From Reclinomonas americana ATCC 50394 (lineage: Eukaryota > Jakobida > Jakobea > Jakobida): 64,000 nucleotides of DNA. Position numbers and translations under genes: made by a program. Location of the stretch: positions 37,208-101,207 of the forward strand of contig PS015064.1 of assembly GCA_048213135.1 (NCBI GenBank). Reading direction: 5' to 3'. The notes below the pieces were generated by a model. It was not told where the DNA came from. It saw only the letters and a list, made by a program, of their open reading frames with translations, and did not search any database. Positions 22,901-33,573 of this stretch are shown here, one piece after another; positions within the stretch are counted from its first letter, which is position 1, and each line of letters starts with the position of its first letter.

Positions 22901-25160
22901 GTTGGTGAGTCGAAGGGAGGGAGAGCGGTGGCTACTTGTGATCGTGAGTTGTTTTCTTCGTGTCTTGCGCGGGGGTGCGGGTGATCATGTGGGTGCGGGT
23001 GGGGGAAGAGAGGACGACTGACGAGAGGAGAGAAGTCGACGTGGATGATGCAGAATTGTTCTCCCGTGCTTGTTGCCCTGTCATGTGCACGTGAATGTGA
23101 TTGTGCGGGCGTGAGGCATGTCTCTCTCTGCATACGTGTCTTTTTCTCACCTCCATTTGTGTATGCGAGCGAGATGAATCACCTGGGAGTCTCTTGCGTT
23201 TTTTGTCTTGTTGTGATGTCTGTTGTGTGTGCATCTTCAGCTGTGCATGTATGTGCCTCAGGAGAGCGAGTCACCGTTGTCTGTTTCCTCGCGTCTTGTT
23301 TTCGCACCACTTTGGCATCACTGCTCTGCTTCCCATCGTACCTGTGCGCCGCGGACATTCTCCCTACGTTCTGAAGAATGCCTGTCTTGCAGCTCTCTCT
23401 CTCTGTCCCTTGCAGAGTCTCTCTCTCTCTCTTTCTCCGCCATCTCCCTGCCTTTGTGCGCTCATCTGATTCCCCAGTCATCCACCCCTCCTTGCCGCAC
23501 ACGCTCGAGGCCGAACATGCTGGTCCGCTCACCGTGTTACGATTGCCATCCTGCCAGTCCATCATAGTGAGCTTCCCGATGCCGAAGTGTGTGAGGTGGC
23601 ATACCTGCATACTGACTCTGCTCCTTCTCTCTCTCTCCTTTGCAGGATGGTTGTGTGAGCGTCCCTTGGCTTGCCTCTTGACAAACCGCGTGCTGGTATC
23701 AGGTGCTTATCGGTGTGTTTGTCAGTGAGACAGAGCAGATATCTCTCCCCGTCCTCCATTCTTTGCTCACAGCACACCGGCATGCAGAGACCATGGAAAG
23801 CATGTCGTGGCGAGGACAGGCGTGCTGTGCATCGCCCGTTGTCGATCGTCACCTCGCTCACTCGGCTCCCCACTCGCATCCCACGATGCACTCAGCAGTT
23901 GTGTGGCCCTGTTCTTCGTGATCTCTCTTTTCCTCCTTCCCTCCCACTCACCTCATTCGTGCAGGTCGTGCATACCATGGAGAGCGTGGCGTGGTGGGTG
24001 TACACATGCGTACCGTGATGTGCGATGGATGGCCTGGTCGGTTGATCGTTTAAATCCCGGCTGGCAAGTCGGAGCGAATCGATGATGTGCGCGCATTGGT
24101 TGCTGCTCACACTGCCGAGTGATGATGCTGGTGGTCATGGAAGACTGCAGACGCGTGCTCGGCAATCTACTCATGGTGCGTGCACATGTGTGCCGTGCTG
24201 TGCGATGCTGGCCTGGTTGGTGGATCGCAATCCCGGCTGGCAAGTCGGAGCGGATCGATGATGTGAGCACCTTGGTTGCTGCTGTCGCCGCCAAGTAATG
24301 ATGGTGATGGCCATGGGAGACTGCACACGCGCGCGTGGCCTGGTGCGTACGTGTTCTGTATCTGCGTTGAGGAGTAAGTTGGTGAGACTTGGAGATGACT
24401 AACTCAATTCTGTGTGACAGGCGTGCTGGCAAGTGACTCGTCACTGGCATGCGAAGACACGTGGTTCCGTGCCACACAGTGCATGCATGAGACGATTCAC
24501 CGACCGACTGTGAGTGTGATTGAAGGGACGAGGCATTGATTGTGATTTGGGTGAAGGGGAGGCGAGCCTCACGACGCAGCTGCCTCGTCCATCGCTGTGC
24601 ACGTGCTACTGTACTGGTCGCTCCTCTCCTGTTCCCTGTGACTCTCCTTCTTCGTCGTACCATCATGACGTGCACCTCGTCAGCTTCGCTGTGGGCCGAG
24701 CCAAGGAGGTGTGAGGTGTCGCTGACTCGCTGCTCAATTGATTCTCGGGTGTGCCGTGGCATCAGCACAACTGCGCCACAACTGCGTATCCAAGCAGCAC
24801 GACATGCCAGTCCTCGTTGAGAGATAATGCANNNNNNNNNNNNNNNNNNNNGGGCAGTCGAAAGAGAGTGTCGCTGGACAGCAGCGCGATGCAGTGGAGC
24901 GCCACCTCGAGCCACCACCCTGCTTGTCCATTCTGCCGATTTCCCATCGACGAGTCCCATGTCAGTCATCGAAAGCCCGCACGCATCAACGAAGCCACAT
25001 TGCTCTCACACTACCGTCTGTTGTGCGAGGTGCTGGCTGCAGCCTGGCGAGGGATGGACGACGTCTCGGAGCAAGGCGGGAGAAGAAAGGCGGGAAACAG
25101 TGACAATCCGGATATCCCGCAGCGAGCAAATCGCACACACACACGCATGCACGGCGGAGA
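22901..25160. other. Array spacer 4 (D to E), with internal duplication and a zero-length 20-N gap
   Basis: Homologous to spacers 1-3 but longer, because the block around CCCGGCTGGCAAGTCGGAGC occurs twice (near 24056 and 24233). Splice-like blocks are at about 23565-23645, 23899-23965 and 24340-24420. The 20 Ns at 24832-24851 interrupt a stretch that reads straight through in spacer 2 (GATAATGCA followed by GGGCAG), so nothing is missing. Confidence 0.6.
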
Positions 25161-26350
25161 ATGGCAACAAAGGTTGAATCTGCGCATTCGCGGGGTTGGT
25201 GTCTGTGCGTGCATTCGTGTGCTCGTGCATGTGTGCGGTCGTTGTTTGTGTGTTTGTGCATGTGCGTCTCACCGCGAGTGATTGATGCAGATCATTCAGA
25301 GTCTCGATATGGTGCGATTCGTCGCCATCGCTCCCGATGGCAAGCACATTGTTGGTGGGTGTGTGGACGGAATTATTCGAGTGTGGTCTGTGGCGAGTGG
25401 CAAGGAGGTGCGACGGCTGACGGGACACTCTGATGTGGTGTTTTCTGTCGCCATCACCCCTGANNNNNNNNNNNNNNNNNNNNTGGCAAGTATATTGTCA
25501 GTAGCAGCTGCGACAACACTGTACGTGTGTGGTCTCTTGCGAGTGGAGAGGAAGCGCGACGGCTGGAGGGACACACCAGCACGGTGTACTCTGTCGCCGT
25601 CACCCCTGATGGTCAGCTTATTGTCAGCGGCGGCTTCGACAAGACAGTGCGTGTGTGGTCGTTGATGAGTGGGAAGGAGGTGCGACGGCTGCAGGGACAC
25701 ACTGCAAGGGTGTTGTCTGTCGCTGTCACCCCTGATGGTAAGCACGTTGTGAGCGGCGGTGGAGANNNNNNNNNNNNNNNNNNNNCAACACAGTGCGAGT
25801 GTGGTCTCTGGCGAGTGGGGAGGACGTACGACGGTTGGAAGGACACACTAACTGGGTGATGTCTGTCGCCGTCACTCCCGATGGTCATTACATTGTGGGT
25901 GGGAGTGGGGACAACACCGTGCGAGTATGGATGCTGGCGAGTGGAGACCAAGTGCGACGATTGGAGGGACACACTGGTGCGGTGTGGTCTGTCGCCGTCA
26001 CTTCTGATGGTCAGCACATCATCAGTGGGAGTGGGGACCGCACCATTCGGGTGTGGTCTCTGGCGAGTGGCGATGAAGTGCGACGGTTAGAGGGACACAC
26101 GGACCTGGTGATGTCTGTCGCCGTCTCTCCCGATGGCCAGCACATTGTGAGTACGGGTGGCCAAGATAAGACCGTGAGAGTGTGGTCGACGCCGCGTGGC
26201 CTTGCTCGCCTCGAACTCCACGCTGCGCGCTCGGCCCTGCAGGCTGTGCAGGAGATGCAGGAGGAAGAAGTAGATTCACGATGCCTTCCCGAGCTGGTTC
26301 TGCGCTGTTTCATCGTCGAGGATGCCGAGGTCGTCCTTTTCTGGTGCTGA
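25161..26350 (+). CDS. WD40 propeller protein, family copy E (seven blades once placeholder gaps are removed)
   Basis: Exon 1 is 25161-25172 (ATG GCA ACA AAG) with an atypical GTTGAA donor; the intron is 25173-25290 (118 nt, ends GATGCAG) and exon 2 25291-26350. Two 20-N gaps (25464-25483 and 25766-25785) sit where the flanks join perfectly: CCTGA with TGGCAAG, and GGAGA with CAACAC. Removing the Ns gives one open frame of seven blades and a predicted 343-residue protein. The C-terminus ends VVLFWC instead of the usual VVLFRC. The weaker donor could reduce splicing. Confidence 0.82.
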
Positions 26351-26836
26351 GAAGGTGAGTTTGAGAGAGGGAAGGTGGCTGCTGGTGATCGTGCGTTGTT
26401 TTTCGTGTCTTATGAGGGAGAGTGGGTGGGGAAGAGAGGACGACAGAGGAAGAGAGAGAGGTTGTTAAGGAAGAGTTGTTCTCTGTGTTTGTTGCCCTTT
26501 CATGTGAATGTGATTGTGCGGGGGTGAAGCATGTCTCCCTCTGTGTGCGTGTCTCTTTCTCACCTCCATTTGTGTGCAAGTGCGATGAATCAATTGGAGT
26601 CTGTGATTTCTTTTCCCCTCGTTGTGATGTCTGTTGTGCGTGCATCTTTTGTCGCTGATATACGTGCCTCAGGAGAGCGAGTCACCGTTGTCTGTTTCCT
26701 TCGCGTCTTGCTTTGCGCACCTCCTTGGTGCCACTTTTCTTCCTCTCATTGTGCATGTGCGCCGCGGACAGTCTCTTTCCGGCTCTGCAGGATGCATGTC
26801 ATTCCGCTCTCGAGCCCCTTCCTCTGTCCCTTGTAG

Positions 26837-26872
<36 letters not shown>

Positions 26873-28926
26873 CTCTGTGTGCTCATCTGCTTCCCCAGTC
26901 ATCCACCCCTCCTTGCCGCACACGCTCGAGGCCGAGCATGCTTCCCTACTCATGATGCACCGACTGCCATCCTGCCAGTCCATCATGGTGAGCTTCCCGA
27001 TGCCGAAATGTGTGAGGTGACATGACTGCGTTCCGATTCTTCTCTCCCTCTCCTTTACAGGATGGTTGTGTGAGCGTCCCTTGGCTTGCTTCTTGACAAA
27101 CGCGCGTTGGTATTAGCTGCTGATCGGTGTGTTCGTCGTTGAGACAGAGCAGATATCTCTCTCCACGTCCTCCATTCTTTCGCTCACAGCACACCGGCAT
27201 GCAGGCACCTTGGAAACACGTGCTCCTCGGTGGCCGCGATGCTGACTGGCGTGTCGTGCATTGCCCGTTGTCGGCTATCACCTCACTCACTCGGCTCCCC
27301 ACTCGCATCCCACCAATGCACTCAGCAGGTGTGTGGACTTGTTCGGCGTGATCTCTCTTTCCGCTTTCCCTCCCACTCACCTCAGTCGTGTAGGTCGTGC
27401 ATGCCATGGAGTGTGTGACGAGGTGGGCATGTGTGCCGTGATGTGCGACATGGTGGCTGGTCGGTGGATCGTTTTTCAATCCCGACTGGCAAGTCGGAGC
27501 GAATCAATGATGTGCGCTCCTTGGTTGTCGCTGTCACTGCCGAGTGATGCTGGTGGTGGTCATAGGAGATTGAAGACGCGTGCGTGTCCAGCAACATACG
27601 GTGCGTGCGTGTTCTGCACGTGCGTTGAGGAACAAGTTGACGAGACTAGTACTTGACGATTGACTGACTCAATTCTGTGTCACAGGCGTGCTGGCAAGTA
27701 ATTGTCCACTGGGCAACACGTGGTTCCGTGCCTCACAGTACATGCATGAGACGATTTACCGACCGACTGTGAGTGTGATTGAAGGCCCGAGGCATTGATT
27801 GTGATGTTGGTGAGAGGAGGCGAGTCTCACGACGCAGCTGCCTCTTCCACCGCTTGCTGTCGTGATGTGCGACATGGTGGCTGGTCGGTGGATCGTTTTT
27901 CAATCCCGACTGGCAAGTCGGAGCGGATCGATGATGTGAGCTCCTTGGCTGTTGCTGTCACTGCCAGGTGACAATGGTGGTGGCCACGGGGGACTGCAGA
28001 CACATGCTCGGCCAGCAACACATGGTGCGTGCATGCATTTCTGCATCTGCGTTGAGGAACAAGTCGGCGACTCAGTTCTGTGTGTGATCTGAACACAGGC
28101 GTGCTGGCAAGTGACTGTCATGCGATGACACGTGGTTCCGTGCTTCATAGTGCATGCATGAGACGATACACCGACCGACTGTGAGTATGATTGAAGGCGC
28201 GAGGCATTGATTGTGACTTGGGGGAGGGGAAGCAAGTCTCACGGCGCTGCCTCTTCCGTCGCTGAGCTGCTGAACTGGTCGCTTCTCTCCTGTTCCTCGT
28301 GTCTCTCCTTCTTCGTTGTACCATCATCGTGCCCTCATCAACCTCGCTGTGGGCCGATCCAAGGAGGTGTGCGGTATCGATGACTCGTCGTGCTTACTCG
28401 ATTCTCCGATGTGCTCTGCGGTGGCATCAGCACACCAGGGCCACAACTGCGTATCCAAGCAGCCCGACATTCCTGTCCTCGTTGGCAGAGAATGCAAGTC
28501 AGTTGATATGAAGTGTCGCTGGACAGCAGCGCGATGCAGTGGAGCGCCACCTCGAGCCACCACCCTGCTTGTCCATTCTGCCGATTTCTCATCGACGTGT
28601 CTCGTGTCGGTCTTCAAAAGCCGACACGCATAAAAGAAGCCACGTCGCTCTCATACTGCTGTATGCTCTGTGGGGTGCTGGCTACAGCCTGGCGAGGGAT
28701 GGACGACGTCTCAGAGCAAGGCGGGAGAAGAAAGGCGGGAAACAGTGACAATCCGGATCCGGAGCGAACACATCACACACACGCAAACGCTCGCGAGAAC
28801 AGACTCTTCGTGACCACCACCGCAGTAGAGTGCCGACCAGGTGGTTTGCTCTCCGAAGAGCGCAAGTCAACAGAAGCGAACCTGCAACGAGAGGACACGA
28901 GAGTCATTTATCCTTCCTCTTTTCCA
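26351..28926. other. Array spacer 5 (E to F), longest, with a second partial spacer copy
   Basis: The spacer pattern is repeated partly twice: the block GATGTGCGACATGGTGGCTG occurs near 27439 and again near 27863, each followed by the GCAAGTCGGAGC segment and the ACACAG/GCGTGCTGGCAAG block (near 27685 and 28097). The 28780-28926 portion departs from the other spacers just before the start of copy F and lacks the (CA)n tract. No conserved frame is seen. Confidence 0.6.
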
Positions 28927-29000
28927 ATGACAACCAAGGTGCGCTCACACGCGCGTGTGTGACAGGGGATTCGTGTATGTGGCTGCTGCTGCTCTCTTCC

Positions 29001-29042
<42 letters not shown>

Positions 29043-30116
29043 TGCCCATCTCAGTGTGCATGGTCGACACAGATCTTGCGGGGCCACACAGACGCGGTGA
29101 AGTGTGTCGCCGTCACTCCCGACGGTCTGTTCATCGTGAGCGGTGGCTATGACGGGTCTGTACGTGTGTGGTCACTCGAGAGTGGCGAAGAGGTGCGACG
29201 GTTAGAAGGACACACTGACAAGGTGTGGTCTGTCGCCATCTCTCCCGACGGCCAGCACATTGTGACTGGCGGCATGGACAGGACAGTGAGAGTGTGGTCC
29301 TTTCCGAGCGGAGAGGAAGTGAGACGGTTTGATGAAGCTGTCGGAGGAGCGCCGTCTGTGGCCATCTCTCCCGATGGTCAACACATTGTGAGTGACACTC
29401 ACGCTGGTATTTTGCGTGTGTGGTCGCTGGCAACTGGCGGAGAAGTTCGACAGTCTAAGTATCGTTGTGGTATGGTGTGGTCCATCATTGTCACGCCCGA
29501 CTGCCAGCACATTGTGGGCGGAGGTGAGGACACCATACTGCGAGTGTGGTCTCTCGCGAGTCGCGATCTGGATGAGGTGCGACGGTTGGAGGGACACACT
29601 AGTGCGGTTTGGTCTGTCGCTGTCACTCCCGATGGTCGGTACATGGTGAGCGGAAGTCGAGACACAACTGTGCGATTGTGGTCTGTCGCGAGTGGAGAAG
29701 AGGTGCGGCGGTTGAAGGGACACACTGGCTGGGTGCTCTCTGTTGCCGCCACCTCCGACGGCCAGCACATCGTGAGTGCGGGTGGCCAAGACAGCACCGT
29801 TCGGGTGTGGTCGCTGGCGAGTGGCGAGGAAGTGCGGCGGTTGGAGGGACACACTGACTCGGTATGGTCTGTTGCCGTCACTCCCGATGGACAACACATC
29901 GTGAGTGGCAGTCGGGACGGGATGATCCGTGTGTGGTCCACGCCGCGTGGGCTGGCGAGGCATGAGCTTGCGGCTGCACGATCAGCCGTGCTGGCTGTCA
30001 ATGAGCTGCTTGCTGACGACCACCATGACTGGAACCTGGTCGACGTCGTGCTGCGGTGTTTTGTGCTGGAGGATGCAGCGGTGATTGAACGCCGTGCGCC
30101 AGAGTGGTTGATGTAG
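28927..30116 (+). CDS. WD40 propeller protein, divergent family copy F
   Basis: Exon 1 is 28927-28938 (ATG ACA ACC AAG), the intron 28939-29072 (134 nt, CT-rich, ends GTCGACACAG) and exon 2 29073-30116, predicting 351 residues starting MTTKILRGHTDAVKC. Seven blades are present; blades 3 and 4 are divergent (FDEAVGGAPSVAIS and SKYRCGMVWSIIVT) and lack the GH motif. The tail is related but distinct, with ARHELAAARSAV, then a DDHHDW insert and an EWLM ending. An in-frame reading through the intron exists, but the family exon 1 plus the splice sites argue for splicing. Confidence 0.85.
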
Positions 30117-30242
30117 AGAGTGTCGTCCCTGTCACAGTGAATGCTGGGTGCGTCGCCGCACGAGAATGAATACAAGCAAGTCGATTCATTTCAGTTGGAT
30201 CAATAGCTGGCTACTTTGAACTCACGTGTACGCGAGAGCGGA

Positions 30243-31249
30243 ATGTCGACAAAGGTGTGGGCGTCTGCGTGTGTGTGCGAGAGAGATGCNNNNNNNNNNN
30301 NNNNNNNNNNNNNNNNNNNNNNNNNNNNNNNNNNNNNNNNNNNNNNNNNNNNNNNNNNNNNNNNNNNNNNNNNNNNNNNNNNNNNNNNNNNNNNNNNNNN
30401 NNNNNNNNNNNNNNNNNNNNNNNNNNNNNNNNNNNNNNNNNNNNNNNNNNNNNNNNNNNNNNNNNNNNNNNNNNNNNNNNNNNNNNNNNNNNNNNNNNNN
30501 NNNNNNNNNNNNNNNNNNNNNNNNNNNNNNNNNNNNNNNNNNNNNNNNNNNNNNNNNNNNNNNNNNNNNNNNNNNNNNNNNNNNNNNNNNNNNNNNNNNN
30601 NNNNNNNNNNNNNNNNNNNNNNNNNNNNNNNNNNNNNNNNNNNNNNNNNNNNNNNNNNNNNNNNNNNNNNNNNNNNNNNNNNNNNNNNNNNNNNNNNNNN
30701 NNNNNNNNNNNNNNNNNNNNNNNNNNNNNNNNNNNNNNNNNNNNNNNNNNNNNNNNNNNNNNNNNNNNNNNNNNNNNNNNNNNNNNNNNNNNNNNNNNNN
30801 NNNNNNNNNNNNNNNNNNNNNNNNNNNNNNNNNNNNNNNNNNNNNNNNNNNNNCATCTCTGTCTGCCTGTCTCCCCACACTCTCCCTTCTTGTGTGTGTG
30901 AGAGAGATCGTGGTTGCTTTCCTGACTCTCTCTCACCCACTCCGTCTCCTTGTGTATGTGAGGTCTGCCTGTCTCCCCACACACGCACACACACACACAC
31001 ACTCTTTCCTTTCAGAGAGAGCATGGCCTTGCCGACTTTGTCTCTCTCACTTTCACTTTCACACACACACACACACACACACACTGTCTCTTTGCGTCGG
31101 CCGCGATACGTGTTTGTGAGGTCATGTTTGTTTGTCTCCATCGCTCCTTTCTCTCTCTCCTTCTCGCTCCTTTCTCTCTCTCTTCCTGTTTGCTCCCTCT
31201 CTCTCTCTCTCTCTCTTCCTCACCTTTCCTCCCTCCTTTTCCTTCTCCT

Positions 31250-31286
<37 letters not shown>

Positions 31287-32547
31287 CACTCTCTCTTCCT
31301 GTGTGTGAGAGAGAGCACGGCTGCCTTCCTGACTTTCCCTCTCCTCCGCTCTCTTCTCCCCCTCGCCTTCGCTCCTTTCTCTCTTCTCCTCCCTCATATT
31401 TCCCTTCCTCTCTCTTTCTCCCTCTCTGTCACTCCCTCTCTCTCCTCCCCTCCCTCCTATTTCCCTCTCTCTGCCTCCCCTCTCCCTCCTCCGCTGGGTG
31501 CTGTCTGTTGCCATCACCCCAGACAGTCGCCACATTGTGAGCGGCAGCTGGGACAACACCGTGCGCGTGTGGTCCCTCGCGAATGGTGAAGAATTGCGAC
31601 GATTGGAGGGACACACTGCCGCAGTGCATTCTGTCGCCGTCACCCACCGTGGTCAGCACGTTGTTAGCGGGAGTGCTGATCAGACGGTGCGCGTGTGGTC
31701 CCTCGCGAACGGTGAGGAGGTGCGACGATTGGAGGGACACACTGGAGTTGTGCTGTCGGTCGCTGTGAGCCGTCGCGGTCAGCTCGTTGTCAGCGGGGGT
31801 GGGGATCGGACAGTGCGAGTGTGGTCGCTGACAAGCGGGAAGGAGGCGCGACGACTGGAGGGTCACACTAGCCGAGTGAACTCGATCGCCGTGTCTCCTG
31901 ACGACGAACACATCGTGAGCGGGGGCGGGGACATGACAGTGCGCGTGTGGTCGCTGACGAGTGGAGAGCAAGTGCGTCGATTGGAGGGACACTCCTCCGA
32001 GGTGATGTGTGTCACGATGACGCCGAACTGCCTGTACATTGTGAGCGGGAGCGACGACACAACCGTGCGAGTGTGGTCCGTGGCGAGCGGAGAAGAGGTG
32101 TGGCGGTGTGAGGGACACACCGATAAGATGCGGTCTCTCGCCGTGACTCCCGATGGGCAGCACGTTATCAGTGCAAGTGACGACGCGACCATTCGAGTGT
32201 GGTGCATGGCGAGTGGAAAAGAAGTGTATTGGTTGAAGGGGCACATCAGTGGGGTGACGTCTCTCGCCATCTCTCTCAACGGACAGCACCTTGTGAGTGG
32301 GAGTGACGATATGACGATCCGAGTGTGGTCCACGCTGTGTGGCCTCGCCCATCTCGAGCTCGACTGCGCGCGATCGGTCGTGCTCACGGTCAAGGAGATG
32401 CAGGAGGCAGGCACCGGAGAGGAAGTGGATTCGCGATGCCTGCCAGAGATGGTGCTGCGCTGTTTCATCGTCGAGGAGGCGGAAGTTGTGGTGCACCGCA
32501 GACGCCTCGTTGACCAGCCACTGTTTTGGAGTGAGGAGGGCGTTTGA
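30243..32547 (+). CDS. WD40 propeller protein, divergent family copy G (5' structure uncertain)
   Basis: 30243-30254 reads ATG TCG ACA AAG followed by GTGTGGG, matching the family first exon. A 564-N gap (30290-30853) and a long CT-rich tract follow, and the WD40 frame opens by 31498 at VLSVAITPDSRHIVSG and runs to the stop at 32547. Seven blades are counted from there. The tail resembles the family (AHLELDCARSVVLTVKEMQE and RCLPEMVLRCFIVEE) but ends in an extra basic/aromatic extension, LVDQPLFWSEEGV. No AG acceptor is visible immediately before the first blade, so the joining of the two parts is unproven. The WD40 exon itself is secure. Confidence 0.75.
30854..31495. repeat. CT/CA-rich low-complexity intronic tract upstream of copy G
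   Basis: Mostly (CT)n, CCTCTCTC and short (CA)n runs (30985-31003 and 31061-31083). It follows the N gap and abuts the WD40 frame directly. Serine/leucine/proline open frames across it are composition artefacts. Confidence 0.8.
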
Positions 32548-33573
32548 TGGGTGACGCGTGGGCGAGGCCTCTTTCTTCGTTGTGTGCCTTGTGGCCTATC
32601 AAGGGTGAGGCCTCGCTTTCTCACAGCTGAACGGAGGTCTCTCTCACTCTGCATGCCAACTCTGAATCTCTGCGGGCTCCTTGGTGCAATTCTCGGATCC
32701 GATGACCGCGACCACATCGCCTCCCATTCTGTCGTTCGCTGGCTGTAGTCTGTGCGAAGTTGACTTCCCTCTCCTGTTGGTCACTGTCTTTGTTTTCCTG
32801 TGTGCTTTTCCCTGTTGCCTGCATTTTGCGCGGAGGTTGACTGACGAGCACTTTCTCTCGTTCTTGGTTTCCTATACTATACGCGGAGACTGGCACGTGA
32901 GCGCTCTTGTTTTCTTGCTCTTATTTGCCTCCCATTCTCTCTTACTTGGTTGCTCCGTGCAGCTGTGTACTATTTTCTTGTTGCCCGTGTTCTACGCGGA
33001 AACTGGCACGTGAGCCTCCACTTTTCTCGCTCTTCGTTGCCCTCTGTTAGTTGCCTCTCCTTCTCTCGTACTTGGTTGCTCCGTGCTGCTGTGTACTATT
33101 TCCTGCTGCTGATGTTCTACGCGTAGACTGGTACGTGAGCCCTTCACTTTTCTCGCTCTTCGTTGCTGCCTATTTGTTGCTTTTCATTCTCTCGCACCTG
33201 GTTGCTCCGTGCAGCTGTGTACTATTCCTGTTGCTGACGTTCCTCGCGGAGACTGGCACGTGAGCCCTCCACTTTTCTCGTTCTTCGTTGCTCTCTGTTC
33301 GTTACCTCTCCTCGAGCTCCTCTCGTACTTGGTTGCTCCGTGCAGCTGTGCTTCTGCCTATGTTCCTCGTGGACCTTTCTCGTTCTTCGTTGCTCCCTGT
33401 TCTTTGCCTCTCCTTCTTTCGGTTCTTAGATGTTCATCCTTACCGGCCAGTAGAGTGGCTGATGACGCCTCACGATCGCGTGCTTGTGTGGATCGTTGTG
33501 TGCGTCTTCCTCCCACTCGCGTGACTTCTCTTTCTCCCTCTACAATGTAACTTGCAATGGTTCACTGGTTTCC
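32548..33573. repeat. Convergent intergenic region with about four units of a 115-125-bp minisatellite
   Basis: Between the 3' ends of copy G (+) and the polycystin-like gene (-). From about 32880 to 33425 a unit containing GGAGACTGGCACGTGAG, CTTTTCTCGCTCTTCGTTGC and TACTTGGTTGCTCCGTGCAG recurs about four times. The remainder shows no gene. Confidence 0.8.

Larger units (their letters stand above)
11980..28926 (+). repeat. Tandem array: five WD40 gene + spacer units of about 3 kb
   Basis: Five consecutive units each comprise a (CA)n tract, the 12-nt first coding exon, a 113-142-nt intron, the WD40 exon and a homologous spacer of about 2.0-2.6 kb. Unit starts are 11980, 15149, 18013, 21711 and 25161. 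Spacers align along their whole length with small indels. The sixth gene (28927) sits after the last spacer; the seventh (30243) follows after only 126 bp without that spacer. Confidence 0.85.

Noticed and set aside
23045-23728. Open frames in the spacers as a conserved small protein gene
   Set aside because: Homologous spacer regions carry non-multiple-of-three indels and copy-specific stops, so no common protein is maintained.
28830-29072. N-terminal extension of copy F through in-frame reading of its intron
   Set aside because: The extension is a low-complexity Ser/Leu tract, while the MTTK exon plus matching donor and acceptor restore the family N-terminus.
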